Source: Candidatus Nomurabacteria bacterium CG_4_9_14_0_2_um_filter_32_10 (GTDB lineage: Bacteria > Patescibacteriota > Minisyncoccia > Phycocordibacterales > UBA9973). Taken from it: a stretch of 10,204 bases of DNA. A program made the translations under genes and the position numbers. Positions 1 through 6,692 of the stretch are shown here, piece after piece; position 1 is the first letter of the stretch, and each line of letters starts with the position of its first letter. A model generated the notes under the pieces. The model was given only the letters and a program-made list of their open reading frames with translations. It had not been told where the DNA came from and did no database searches. The stretch is from contig PFRK01000020.1 of the NCBI GenBank assembly GCA_002788475.1, forward strand, positions 1 to 10,204, given 5' to 3'.

Positions 1-139
1 AGAAGAATCATTCTTTAAAGGGTCGCTGTCTGATCCTGCTGGCTCAGCGCTGCCTCCCCGCCCGCTTTCGCCTGAGCGAAGCGATGGCGGGCAGGTCGAC
101 TCGTCAGTCTGCGAAACACCCTCTAAAGAATATTCTTCT
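1..139. repeat. Large nested palindrome inside tgt
   Basis: Bases 1-22 are the reverse complement of 119-139, giving 21 pairs with one bulged base (around 9) and one imperfect pair (18/123). That pair is A-C on the plus strand but becomes a U-G wobble in the minus-strand mRNA, so the stem is better in the tgt transcript. Inside it, TCGC at 23-26 pairs with GCGA at 111-114, further partial pairing follows to about 33/104, and a GC-rich hairpin (56-95) sits in the centre. The middle is far richer in GC than the rest of the window. It reads through in the tgt frame without a stop. The left limit may lie outside the window. Confidence 0.7.
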
Positions 140-945
140 GTTTTTTCTAAAGCATCAAAAGTTGTGCTTTTTTCGGCATACGCAATATTAGATTCATTAA
201 CCACATTCAGGTTGGAGTGCGAGCCGTGAAAAAGCAGCAACTTTTGATGCTCCCGTAAACTCCTTTCCGCCCAGCGATGTGTGCGTTCTAGAGCTTCTTC
301 TTGGTATTTTAAATCCTCCACTGGGCTAGTACACTCATCAAAAGCAAAAATTATATCGGCACCAAGATTGTGTTGAATCTGAATTGATTTTTCAGGGGTA
401 ATGTAATGAATACTTCCATCTAAGTGAGATTTAAAAGAAACCCCATCTTGCCCTATTTTAGCTAAACGAGGTGCATCAAAGTCATCAAAACGCTCAGGGA
501 TAAGAAGCAAATCGGCTTTAGTCATTATTTTTGAAATACCTGCCCCGTAGGAAGTTTGCTTTCCTTCGGGGTCTTTTCCATAAGCAGCACCTAGCGAAAA
601 AACTTGGAAACCACCAGAGTCCGTCATCGTAGGTCCACTCCAATTCATAAATTTACCAATCCCTCCTCCGTCTCGCACGATTTCGTCTCCAGGTTGTAAA
701 TACAAATGATAAGTATTTCCGAGTACTACTTGCACACCAACCTCACGCACTTGTTCTGGATTTAAAGATTTAATAGTTGCTTTTGTTCCCACCGCAACAA
801 AAGCCGGAGTTTTAATAATTCCATGAGCTGTAATTAAAATTCCAGCACGCCCTAAAGGATTCCTTGTCCCGTTAGAAGTAGAAGCTTTTTGTAAGCCTTC
901 GTGACTTCTGTCGGGATTTAATTTTTTCTCAATTTTAAATTGCAT
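1..945 (-). CDS. tgt: Queuine/preQ1 tRNA-guanine transglycosylase, 3' part cut by left edge
   Basis: Exchanges guanine at position 34 of GUN-anticodon tRNAs for a 7-deazaguanine base (preQ1 in bacteria), a step of queuosine synthesis. The window holds 315 codons from an ATG at 945, open to base 1, so the gene is 3'-truncated by the edge only. Visible family motifs are VGT (52-54), LGNTYHL (75-81), TDSGGFQVFSLG (108-119, with the general-acid/base Asp at 109) and FAFDEC (200-205, the nucleophile-type Asp at 203). The GIVQGG and zinc-site regions lie beyond the edge. Two stretches have no counterpart in E. coli Tgt as I remember it: about 40 extra residues after SLG (120-167) and a low-complexity Ser/Gly/Glu-rich stretch from about 240 to 315, where the enzyme should soon reach GIVQGG. 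Both contain palindromic DNA. The base composition appears richer in GC than in the neighbouring restriction gene. Family assignment is firm; activity with these insertions is untested. Confidence 0.93.
   Translation of the reverse strand, partial: MQFKIEKKLNPDRSHEGLQKASTSNGTRNPLGRAGILITAHGIIKTPAFVAVGTKATIKSLNPEQVREVGVQVVLGNTYHLYLQPGDEIVRDGGGIGKFMNWSGPTMTDSGGFQVFSLGAAYGKDPEGKQTSYGAGISKIMTKADLLLIPERFDDFDAPRLAKIGQDGVSFKSHLDGSIHYITPEKSIQIQHNLGADIIFAFDECTSPVEDLKYQEEALERTHRWAERSLREHQKLLLFHGSHSNLNVVNESNIAYAEKSTTFDALEKTEEYSLEGVSQTDESTCPPSLRSGESGRGGSAEPAGSDSDPLKNDSS
56..95. repeat. GC-rich palindromic element, copy 1 (in tgt)
   Basis: A 40-bp hairpin element begins CCCCGCC and ends GGCGGGCAGG. CCCGCC (57-62) pairs with GGCGGG (86-91), and inside it CGCTTTCGC pairs with GCGAAGCG across a CTGA loop with one bulged T. 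The same ends recur at 6794-6830 inside proS with a different centre, so this appears to be a dispersed repeat family. On the tgt coding strand it reads Cys-Pro-Pro-Ser-Leu-Arg-Ser-Gly and then a Gly/Arg-rich stretch. Confidence 0.75.
543..571. repeat. Short palindrome in the extra segment of tgt
   Basis: CCCCG-T-AGGAA (543-553) pairs with TTCCT-T-CGGGG (561-571), ten of eleven pairs, around a 7-base loop. It encodes residues about 125-135 of Tgt, inside the roughly 40-residue segment that E. coli Tgt lacks. Its sequence is not the same as the 56-95/6794-6830 family. It could be a second, older palindromic insertion or a chance structure. Confidence 0.45.
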
Positions 946-956
946 TTATTATGTAT

Positions 957-962
957 TTTATA
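957..962 (-). promoter_or_regulatory. Probable -10 element of the tgt promoter
   Basis: On the minus strand TATAAA lies 11 nt before the tgt ATG (945), so transcription would start about 4-6 nt upstream of the start codon, giving an almost leaderless mRNA. No Shine-Dalgarno sequence is present. I see no good -35 hexamer at 16-18 bp, so support is only moderate. Confidence 0.4.
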
Positions 963-964
963 CC

Positions 965-973
965 TGTGGATAA
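965..973 (-). promoter_or_regulatory. Perfect DnaA-box consensus between two divergent promoters
   Basis: The minus strand reads TTATCCACA, the classical high-affinity DnaA box. It lies just upstream of the tgt -10 element (957-962) and just before the -35 of the plus-strand promoter (977-982), a position where a bound protein could affect both. It is a single copy with no visible cluster or AT-rich unwinding array, so it does not indicate an origin. A chance match in 10 kb of AT-rich DNA is not negligible. Confidence 0.35.
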
Positions 974-976
974 CTC

Positions 977-1005
977 TTGATTTTTGTCTAATACTTTGTT
1001 ATACT
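977..1005 (+). promoter_or_regulatory. Strong sigma70-type promoter facing right (candidate small RNA)
   Basis: TTGATT (977-982), a 17-bp spacer and TATACT (1000-1005) match the -35/-10 consensus closely. The predicted start is near 1011-1013. No plus-strand coding gene follows: an intrinsic terminator comes about 75 nt later and the next gene is on the other strand. It therefore seems to serve an RNA gene. Confidence 0.6.
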
Positions 1006-1011
1006 AATTAG

Positions 1012-1090
1012 GTCTTTTAGTTCTAGCCATAGAACTTTAAGGGTATTACATCCAAGAGCAGCTCTCCGCAAGGAGGGCTGTTTTATTTTA
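1012..1090 (+). ncRNA. Candidate small RNA of about 75 nt, unknown family
   Basis: This stretch is bounded by a good plus-strand promoter (977-1005) and a plus-strand intrinsic terminator (1059-1090). It contains a first hairpin, AGTTCT (1019-1024) pairing with AGAACT (1031-1036) around a 6-base loop, a single-stranded linker at 1037-1058, then the terminator stem, whose 3' arm carries AGGAGGG. AGAG (1055-1058) can also pair with CTCT (1062-1065), in competition with the 5' arm of the terminator. No credible open reading frame is visible. I do not recognise it as 6S, tmRNA, SRP or RNase P RNA. Its 3' end overlaps the last codons of the convergent NYN gene by about 3 bp. Existence is inferred from the signals only. 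Confidence 0.5.
1059..1090 (+). terminator. Rho-independent terminator, plus direction
   Basis: CAGCTCTCC (1059-1067) pairs with GGAGGGCTG (1072-1080) around a GCAA tetraloop of the stable GNRA type, followed by TTTTATTTTA. The only imperfect pair (1063/1076) is U-G in the plus transcript but A-C in the minus transcript, and the T-tract follows only on the plus side. It therefore works rightward, not for the minus-strand NYN gene, although the hairpin may still mark the 3' end of that transcript. Confidence 0.75.
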
Positions 1091-1672
1091 TGATTTATCT
1101 TCTTTATATTTTAAATCCCTACCCCAAACATCTTCTTCAATATTTAATACATCAAAATATCCATCACCTCCAGTTCTTAATTCTTGCGATACATTATTTT
1201 TTGAAGAAAAAATGAAAACCTTTTTACTACCATTGCGTAAATAATTAACTAACGCAAGAAAATCAGAATCACCAGTAAAAAGAACAGCTACGTCATATTT
1301 TTTACAAAAATGAATAGCATCAATAGTCATTTCAACATCCATATTACCTTTTTCCTGTATTGAATCACCTAAATCACTATGTTCTACAATTCTTTTAAGT
1401 TCTTTTTTTCGAACAACAAAACCTAAACCCTTTTTAAGATAAGTAAAAAATTTATGCTTTCCATCTTGATTTTGTTCACGAGTTCCTTCTTTAGGATATG
1501 CTGTATAATAAAAAATTTGTATTTCAGAAGTATTAAATTTTTCTTTTAAAAAATATTTTAATTTTTCAAAATCAAACATTTTACCTTTAACTTTTTGTGC
1601 CTGCCATAAGTTAGAGGCATCAATAAATGCATATACAATTTTTTCTATTTCTTTTTTCATAAAATTACTCAT
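1088..1672 (-). CDS. NYN-domain (LabA/DUF88-like) ribonuclease-type protein
   Basis: A 194-residue protein that is essentially one NYN domain, a PIN-like nuclease fold whose known members cut RNA with metal bound by acidic residues. Visible motifs are AFIDASNLW (first-strand Asp18), KGNMDVEMTIDA (Asp112, Asp118) and LFTGDSDFLALV (Asp135, Asp137), the expected acidic set. No signal peptide, membrane segment or second domain is seen. The chosen ATG (1672) overlaps the end of the upstream restriction-modification gene by 8 nt in the arrangement ATGAGTAA, which points to translational coupling and one mRNA. A TTG one codon earlier and an ATG at 1660 are possible alternatives. RNase activity is inferred from the family; the target is unknown. 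The tie to the restriction-modification gene suggests an accessory or effector role in defence, but it could be a host RNA-processing enzyme. Confidence 0.85.
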   Translation of the reverse strand: MSNFMKKEIEKIVYAFIDASNLWQAQKVKGKMFDFEKLKYFLKEKFNTSEIQIFYYTAYPKEGTREQNQDGKHKFFTYLKKGLGFVVRKKELKRIVEHSDLGDSIQEKGNMDVEMTIDAIHFCKKYDVAVLFTGDSDFLALVNYLRNGSKKVFIFSSKNNVSQELRTGGDGYFDVLNIEEDVWGRDLKYKEDKS

Positions 1673-4600
1673 CAATTTCTTTCATTAACCTATCTGTTTC
1701 GAACAATACTTTGATTATTTTTTGATAATGTTCTATCTCGTCACTATTTAGTTGTCTCCCTCTTCTGTCTTTTAAATACTTTTGTGCTGGTTGATAACCT
1801 CCAACATAAAAATTCCAAGAAATCTCTGGAACACCTTCAAAATGTTGAGTACTATTTATATAAACACTACCATTTTCATATTTTATTTTTTCTACAAAAT
1901 TACCACCTGCTACAGAATATTTTGTGGTTAATTTTTCACATTCAGGATCTGTCATTAAATGCAAATCACGAAGCTTATTGCCTAGATTAACTAATTTTTC
2001 AAATTCTTTTTTTTTAGTTGGATATGGTACACGAGGAAAATCTATTTTTAAAAATTCTTTGTATTTTTCTCTATAATTTGGAGAATGTAAAATTGCATAA
2101 ATATAATCCAAAATATTTTCTGGTGTTGTTTCCCCCACTACATAATTAATTCTATCCCAAATTTCTTTATTTAGGTTTGGTATTTTTTCTCCTTGTTCTG
2201 TATATAAATACAAAGGTAGAATAGAATTTATTTCTCCAGTTTTATTAGAAATAAAAGATGACTCAATTATATTTCGAGAAATATTTAAATGTTGCCAAGA
2301 ATCTCCAGTTTTTACTTGTTTACAAATAATCAATCCTAAATTTTCTTGATTTATAAAATGTTGCATTATCTCTGTTCGAGGGGAGTTAATCCAACACTCT
2401 GACTTTTCTGTATAATACATATAACGAACATCAAACAGTCTATAAGAAATTTTTGTTGGTTTATTTTCTGAAACACTTCTCAATTCTGCTAACCTTTCTT
2501 CTTTTTTATATTTTCTTCCATCTTTAATATTAAATTCTACATAAGGATTATCAGAATTAAGAATAAATTTTGTTGTTTTTTCTAATTCTTCTTTTGTATA
2601 AAAAATAGACAACTTATCTGTTCCAGTTACAATCCCTGTTGTATTTTTAGAAAACAATTCAGACACAGAAAATCCTTTTTTATATTCATTTTTACCTTCT
2701 CCCTCAAGAACCCATAAGTCTGTATTTTCTGGAAGTTGTGCCCAGTCAATTTTATCAATACTTGAAGCATCTAGATTTTTAAATTTCTCTTTACGAATTC
2801 CATAAAAATCAGCTTTATAAACTTGTGCTAATTTTTTATCTTTCATATTAGATTTTTTAATTCCTAAAATAATAGCAACACCTGTCTTAATATCAAAAAC
2901 ATTTCCATCTTTTGACCCATCAGGACTCGTTTCGTTTTTATTACTATTTCCATGCAAATCTAAAATAAAAATCTTGTCAAAGGTGTTTCGTAAATGCCAA
3001 CGCATTCCTCGAAATGTAGGGTTATCAATATATCCATGAGCAGTAATCATACCCATAACCCCCTCTCCATTTTTCTCTATTAAACTTTCAGCAAAACGAA
3101 TAAATTTAACATAATCGTCGTCAAGCCAATGTTTTCTCTCTTGGAGTTTTTGCTTACCTCCTATTTCAACTTTATAAACATTATTATCTGTATAAATTTT
3201 ATTTTGAGAAATACCACTATACGGTGGATTACCGATCACGCACATAATAGGATATTCCGATTTAACTTTCGAAGCCTCTACCGCTTCTTTTGTAATACTT
3301 TCTTGCACTCCAACAAACAAACTCCCATCACCCCAAATGGAAGACTTAGCTTCTTCAAGTGTATTTGTAAGATATACTCCCAAGCGAGTTTTTAATTCCC
3401 CGGCTTTTGTATCTTGAAGCGTCATACCTAATTTCAAATGAGCGATAGTGTAAGAAGCCATCATAAGCTCAAAACCATGCAATCTTGGTAAAAGATGATC
3501 TTCTACATACGATGGCCAATGACCCTCTTGACCCACAAAATCTTTATAAATATGTTTAATAACTTCATTTAAAAATGTTCCTGTGCCTGTAGCCACATCA
3601 AGAATTTGAACTTTGTGATATTCCTTTTGAACCTTAATTTCTTTTCCCTTTTTATCTATTTCTTTTCTTTCTATCTGTATTTTTGTTTTATCAGCCAGAC
3701 CTTTGACAAGATTAAATTCACTTTTTAAAATACTATCTACTGCACGAACAATAAACTGTACTACTGGACGAGGTGTGTAGAAAACCCCCATTTCCATTTT
3801 CTTTTTTACATCATATTCACGCAAGAAATCTTCATAAAAATGAATAACTGGATCAGGACTTTCGTACACTTCTCCAAACAAACTTTCCTTTTTAAAATAC
3901 TCATGCATGAGATTATGCACATGGGCATGAGTAAAAACTTCACATAATTCATCAACAATATACTTGAGTCTGTCTGGAAAAGTATTACCTGCAATGTGGT
4001 CAAAGAAAGATTGTAAAAATGGATTTGTTTTTGGTATAAGTTCTCGAGCTTCAATACGAGAAAAATTATTAAGTGTTATATCATTATATCGAGCTGAAAA
4101 AAGACCATAAACTAAAGTCTGTGCATACATATCTGAAAAAGAATTATCATCGAGGCTTGAAATTAAATTCTCTTTTACAACATCCCTTATTTTAAATAAT
4201 TCTACATAACGCTCTGATTTAGAAAGAAGCATCTCTAACACATTAGACCTAACACGTTGAGCTATTCCCCCCATTATTTTTGCAAGATGTACTCCACTCT
4301 TGATTGGTTCTTTATTAGAAGAAACAAAATCTAAAATTGTTTTTATTAAATAATCAGAATTTTCTTTTTTTATTTTGATATATCTTCCATTTTTATCTAT
4401 ATCTCCGAGAGAAATTTCTTCATTATATTTCTGCCCATTTCTAAAAAATCTAAAATTAACATAATCACTAATAATTAAATTACTATACCCAAAATATCTA
4501 TCTGCTTGATCAGATTTTTCAATTTTATCTAAATCTTCACCTACTTTTTTAACTTCTATGTAAAGTAATGGAACTTTATTTTTAAATATAATAAAATCAG

Positions 4601-4760
4601 GTTTATTTCCATTTATGGCTCTTTGGTCTTGTTGTGTAAAATAACCTTTTTCTTTTGGAAAAATCTTTTTTAAATAATTTTCAAAAGAAGTTCTATAAGA
4701 GTGTTCAGAGCTATTTTCATCTCTAAAATATTTTTGAATTTCTTGTAAATAATCTTCCAT
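1665..4760 (-). CDS. Type ISP-like restriction-modification protein without helicase (nuclease-methylase-specificity fusion)
   Basis: A single 1031-residue polypeptide that should both methylate adenine in DNA and cut unmodified DNA. In order: an N-terminal PD-(D/E)XK nuclease (about 1-140) with EHSYR near 19-23, KPDF (Asp55) and YIEVKK (Glu69, Lys71); a helical coupler (about 150-310); an N6-adenine methylase with GVFYTP near 325-330, SAM-binding DVATGTGT (388-395) and catalytic NPPY (511-514); then a C-terminal target-recognition region (about 680-1031) with the HSPNYREKYKEFLKIDFPR block typical of type ISP C-termini. LlaGI/LlaBIII-type enzymes are near 1,500 residues and carry a helicase between nuclease and coupler; none is present here, so the layout is closer to type IIG enzymes. 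The ATG at 4760 is preferred over the in-frame GTG at 4778 because a TGn-extended -10 element lies between them. All catalytic motifs are intact. The recognition sequence cannot be read from the protein. Confidence 0.88.
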   Translation of the reverse strand: MEDYLQEIQKYFRDENSSEHSYRTSFENYLKKIFPKEKGYFTQQDQRAINGNKPDFIIFKNKVPLLYIEVKKVGEDLDKIEKSDQADRYFGYSNLIISDYVNFRFFRNGQKYNEEISLGDIDKNGRYIKIKKENSDYLIKTILDFVSSNKEPIKSGVHLAKIMGGIAQRVRSNVLEMLLSKSERYVELFKIRDVVKENLISSLDDNSFSDMYAQTLVYGLFSARYNDITLNNFSRIEARELIPKTNPFLQSFFDHIAGNTFPDRLKYIVDELCEVFTHAHVHNLMHEYFKKESLFGEVYESPDPVIHFYEDFLREYDVKKKMEMGVFYTPRPVVQFIVRAVDSILKSEFNLVKGLADKTKIQIERKEIDKKGKEIKVQKEYHKVQILDVATGTGTFLNEVIKHIYKDFVGQEGHWPSYVEDHLLPRLHGFELMMASYTIAHLKLGMTLQDTKAGELKTRLGVYLTNTLEEAKSSIWGDGSLFVGVQESITKEAVEASKVKSEYPIMCVIGNPPYSGISQNKIYTDNNVYKVEIGGKQKLQERKHWLDDDYVKFIRFAESLIEKNGEGVMGMITAHGYIDNPTFRGMRWHLRNTFDKIFILDLHGNSNKNETSPDGSKDGNVFDIKTGVAIILGIKKSNMKDKKLAQVYKADFYGIRKEKFKNLDASSIDKIDWAQLPENTDLWVLEGEGKNEYKKGFSVSELFSKNTTGIVTGTDKLSIFYTKEELEKTTKFILNSDNPYVEFNIKDGRKYKKEERLAELRSVSENKPTKISYRLFDVRYMYYTEKSECWINSPRTEIMQHFINQENLGLIICKQVKTGDSWQHLNISRNIIESSFISNKTGEINSILPLYLYTEQGEKIPNLNKEIWDRINYVVGETTPENILDYIYAILHSPNYREKYKEFLKIDFPRVPYPTKKKEFEKLVNLGNKLRDLHLMTDPECEKLTTKYSVAGGNFVEKIKYENGSVYINSTQHFEGVPEISWNFYVGGYQPAQKYLKDRRGRQLNSDEIEHYQKIIKVLFETDRLMKEIDE

Positions 4761-4766
4761 AAATAA

Positions 4767-4775
4767 ATAATACCA
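4767..4775 (-). promoter_or_regulatory. Extended -10 promoter of the restriction-modification/NYN operon
   Basis: On the minus strand TGG followed by TATTAT forms a TGn-extended -10 element that ends 6 nt before the ATG at 4760. Transcription would then start at or next to the start codon, giving a leaderless mRNA. The -35 position (GAGACC with a 17-bp spacer) matches only the central GAC, as is common for extended -10 promoters. AAGGAG further upstream is 21 nt from the ATG and too far to act as a ribosome binding site. Confidence 0.5.
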
Positions 4776-4787
4776 CACAAGCTCCTT

Positions 4788-4836
4788 AAGGTCTCACCTT
4801 TTCCCATCGCTGCACTCCTCTTCAAGGAAAGACCTT
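4788..4836 (-). terminator. Hairpin directly after mreC, possible terminator
   Basis: On the minus strand AAGGTCTTTCCTT (4836-4824) pairs with AAGGTGAGACCTT (4800-4788) around a 23-nt loop, starting at the base after the mreC stop. One imperfect pair is G-U and one U-U in this strand, whereas the plus strand would have C-A and A-A, so the structure favours the mreC transcript. No T-tract follows, so it may act in 3'-end protection or weak termination rather than as a classical intrinsic terminator. Confidence 0.45.
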
Positions 4837-5658
4837 TTATAATTCAACCTCCACAAATTTTAATTCTTGAATATTTACTGGACTGACAAGCAAAGCCTTT
4901 TGGAAAGAATCACGTGGATCAGAAATAATCGTTTCTACTATACCAACAATATATGGAGTGATTCCAGGTAAAATTATCTCTGTCCTCTTTTCCAAAACAA
5001 AATCTCTAGGCAAAATCATTTCAAAATTTCCTCCACCTCGTCCAACTATTTGCATAAAAGTATCACCGCCTAAACTCGAGCTAGTTGAGGCTGGTTTGCC
5101 TCCAATAATTACTTCAGTTTTTTCTCCAGAACTTGAATACAAAATGACTTTAGAAGTATTAAAATAAACTTCAGCAATACTTCCAATAGGAATATTTCCC
5201 AATGCAAATACTTTCTGCCCAGATATTATTCCATTTTTTTCACCCACATCTATAATAATAGTATCGTAAGGAGATTGATTAGGCTTAGATAAAACACTAG
5301 CTAAAATCATTTTAGCCTCTTCTCTTTTACGTTCTAAAATTTCTTTTATTTTTAAATTCTCGTCTAAAATAGAATTGTAATTTAATATTCTGGCTTCTTG
5401 TTCACTTAACTTTGACTTCAAATCTTTATTTTCTAAAACAAGAGAATTCTTAGAATAAAAATAAGTACCAATATTTGATAATTTATAACCAATATTATTT
5501 CCTAAAATTAAAACCGGGCGAAAAATAATGTGCGAAACATAAGAAAATCCATTAAAGATACCTGATCTAAAATAGATTAGAATAAATAAAATTACAACAA
5601 AAAAAATATATTTGAAATATTTATTTCTTTTTATTTTTTTATCTAGGAGGTAACTCAT
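4837..5658 (-). CDS. mreC: Rod shape-determining protein MreC
   Basis: A bitopic membrane protein of the elongasome, linking cytoplasmic MreB to the peptidoglycan synthases outside the membrane. The 273 residues show a short basic N-terminus (KKIKRNK), one membrane helix (about 15-31), a heptad-rich coiled coil (about 72-115, LENKDLKSKLSEQEARIL) and the two-lobed beta domain (about 117-270) with SKPNQSPYDTIIIDVGEKNGI and a GRGGGNFEMILPRD segment. Length fits the family. The ATG at 5658 is chosen over an upstream in-frame TTG at 5670; either way the gene overlaps the end of mreB (by 20 nt from the ATG) in another frame, so translation is probably coupled. No mreD follows: a hairpin and then the restriction-modification promoter come next. 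Confidence 0.93.
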   Translation of the reverse strand: MSYLLDKKIKRNKYFKYIFFVVILFILIYFRSGIFNGFSYVSHIIFRPVLILGNNIGYKLSNIGTYFYSKNSLVLENKDLKSKLSEQEARILNYNSILDENLKIKEILERKREEAKMILASVLSKPNQSPYDTIIIDVGEKNGIISGQKVFALGNIPIGSIAEVYFNTSKVILYSSSGEKTEVIIGGKPASTSSSLGGDTFMQIVGRGGGNFEMILPRDFVLEKRTEIILPGITPYIVGIVETIISDPRDSFQKALLVSPVNIQELKFVEVEL

Positions 5659-6685
5659 CTTGATTCCCAATTAAAACTTCACTATAAGATCGAAGATCGT
5701 CTAAAATGATACCCGTTCCACGAGCTACAGCAGAAAGTGGATCATCTATTACATAAACTGGAATTTTAAGGATATTCTGCAAAAATTCTCCAAGCCCTGG
5801 TAATAATGCTCCACCACCAGAGAGAGTTATCCCCTTATGCATTATGTCAGATAAAATTTCAGGAGGTGTCGTTTCAAGTACATCTTTCACTCCCTCGACA
5901 AGCTCTCTAATTGATACTGAAAAAGCTTCACGAATGTCAGAATCTGTCACCACTACTTCACGAGGTAAACCAGTTAATAAATCACGTCCACGCACTTCTG
6001 TCTCCATATATTCTCCGGGTAAAGCAGAACCTATCACTATTTTTACCATCTCAGCTGTAGTCTCACCAATTAAAATCTTAAACTCATCTCTCATATAAGT
6101 GATAATGTCATTATTCAATTTATCACCTGCAATTTTTAAATTTTTTGATTTAACTATTCCACCTAAAGAAATTACTGCAATATCAGTCGTTCCACCACCA
6201 ATATCTATAATCATAGAACCAACAGGATCTTTAATGGGAAGTCTGATCCCAATAGCCGCTGCCATCGGTTCTTCGACTAAAAAAACTTCTCGTGCACCAG
6301 CAGAGCGAGCCGCATCATAAACGGCACGTGTTTCAACATTTGTCGTACCTGAAGGGACACCAACTAAAACTCTCGGTCTAGCAAATTTTTTAGACATCTT
6401 GTCTGCTTTATTTATCAAATAGGAAAGCATTTCTTCTGTGACTTCAAAATCCGAAATAACACCATCTACAAGTGGACGAACTGCTTTAATATGTCCTGGA
6501 GTTCTTCCTAACATATCTTTAGCTTTTTCGCCTACAGCAAGAATTTGATTAGTCTTAATGTTTACCGCAACAACTGAAGGTTCATTAATGACGATTCCAT
6601 GACCTTTCAAATACACTAAAGTATTTGATGTACCTAAATCTATACCGATATCATTAGAAATTAATTTGTAAATTTTATCAAACAT
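5639..6685 (-). CDS. mreB: Rod shape-determining actin homologue MreB
   Basis: Bacterial actin that polymerises on the inner membrane face with ATP and guides cell-wall synthesis. The 348 residues carry the actin-fold nucleotide site: phosphate-1 loop GIDLGTSNT (14-22), VLVGVPSGTT (107-115), phosphate-2 loop DIGGGTTD (161-168), and adenosine-binding motif SGGGALLPGL (289-298). The short N-terminus (MFDKIYKLIS) resembles the membrane-binding amphipathic segment of other MreB proteins. The ATG at 6685 is preferred; a TTG at 6694 is in frame but lies in the base of a hairpin. Neither has a Shine-Dalgarno sequence. The gene lies 56 nt after proS with a hairpin between them and no recognisable promoter, so it may depend on transcription from the proS promoter. 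Confidence 0.96.
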   Translation of the reverse strand: MFDKIYKLISNDIGIDLGTSNTLVYLKGHGIVINEPSVVAVNIKTNQILAVGEKAKDMLGRTPGHIKAVRPLVDGVISDFEVTEEMLSYLINKADKMSKKFARPRVLVGVPSGTTNVETRAVYDAARSAGAREVFLVEEPMAAAIGIRLPIKDPVGSMIIDIGGGTTDIAVISLGGIVKSKNLKIAGDKLNNDIITYMRDEFKILIGETTAEMVKIVIGSALPGEYMETEVRGRDLLTGLPREVVVTDSDIREAFSVSIRELVEGVKDVLETTPPEILSDIMHKGITLSGGGALLPGLGEFLQNILKIPVYVIDDPLSAVARGTGIILDDLRSYSEVLIGNQDELPPR

Positions 6686-6692
6686 TTTTTTC

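Noticed and set aside
946..1087. Replication origin suggested by the DnaA box
   Set aside because: Only one box is present, with no cluster, no AT-rich repeat array and no dnaA, dnaN or gidA nearby.
2007..2015. Run of nine T (A9 in the restriction-modification mRNA) as a slippage or phase-variation site
   Set aside because: Both sides of the run encode conserved C-terminal sequence in the zero frame, and A-runs are common in this AT-rich DNA; no alternative frame with a sensible product is visible.
3129..3395. Plus-strand open frame opposite the restriction-modification gene (also 1784-1990)
   Set aside because: Both lie wholly inside the large minus-strand gene with its intact motifs, and have no promoter or recognisable domain.
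3806..4054. Minus-strand open frame in another frame of the restriction-modification gene
   Set aside because: Shadow frame inside the coupler region; its Cys/Met/Ile-rich composition matches out-of-frame reading of AT-rich DNA.
4761..4778. In-frame GTG extension of the restriction-modification gene to 4778
   Set aside because: The extension would run through a TGn-extended -10 element ending 6 nt before the ATG at 4760, and AAGGAG is only 3 nt from the GTG, too close to be an effective ribosome binding site.
5844..6320. Plus-strand open frames opposite mreB (5844-6098, 6099-6320) and mreC (4958-5167)
   Set aside because: They are antisense to well-conserved genes and show no family motif or initiation signal.
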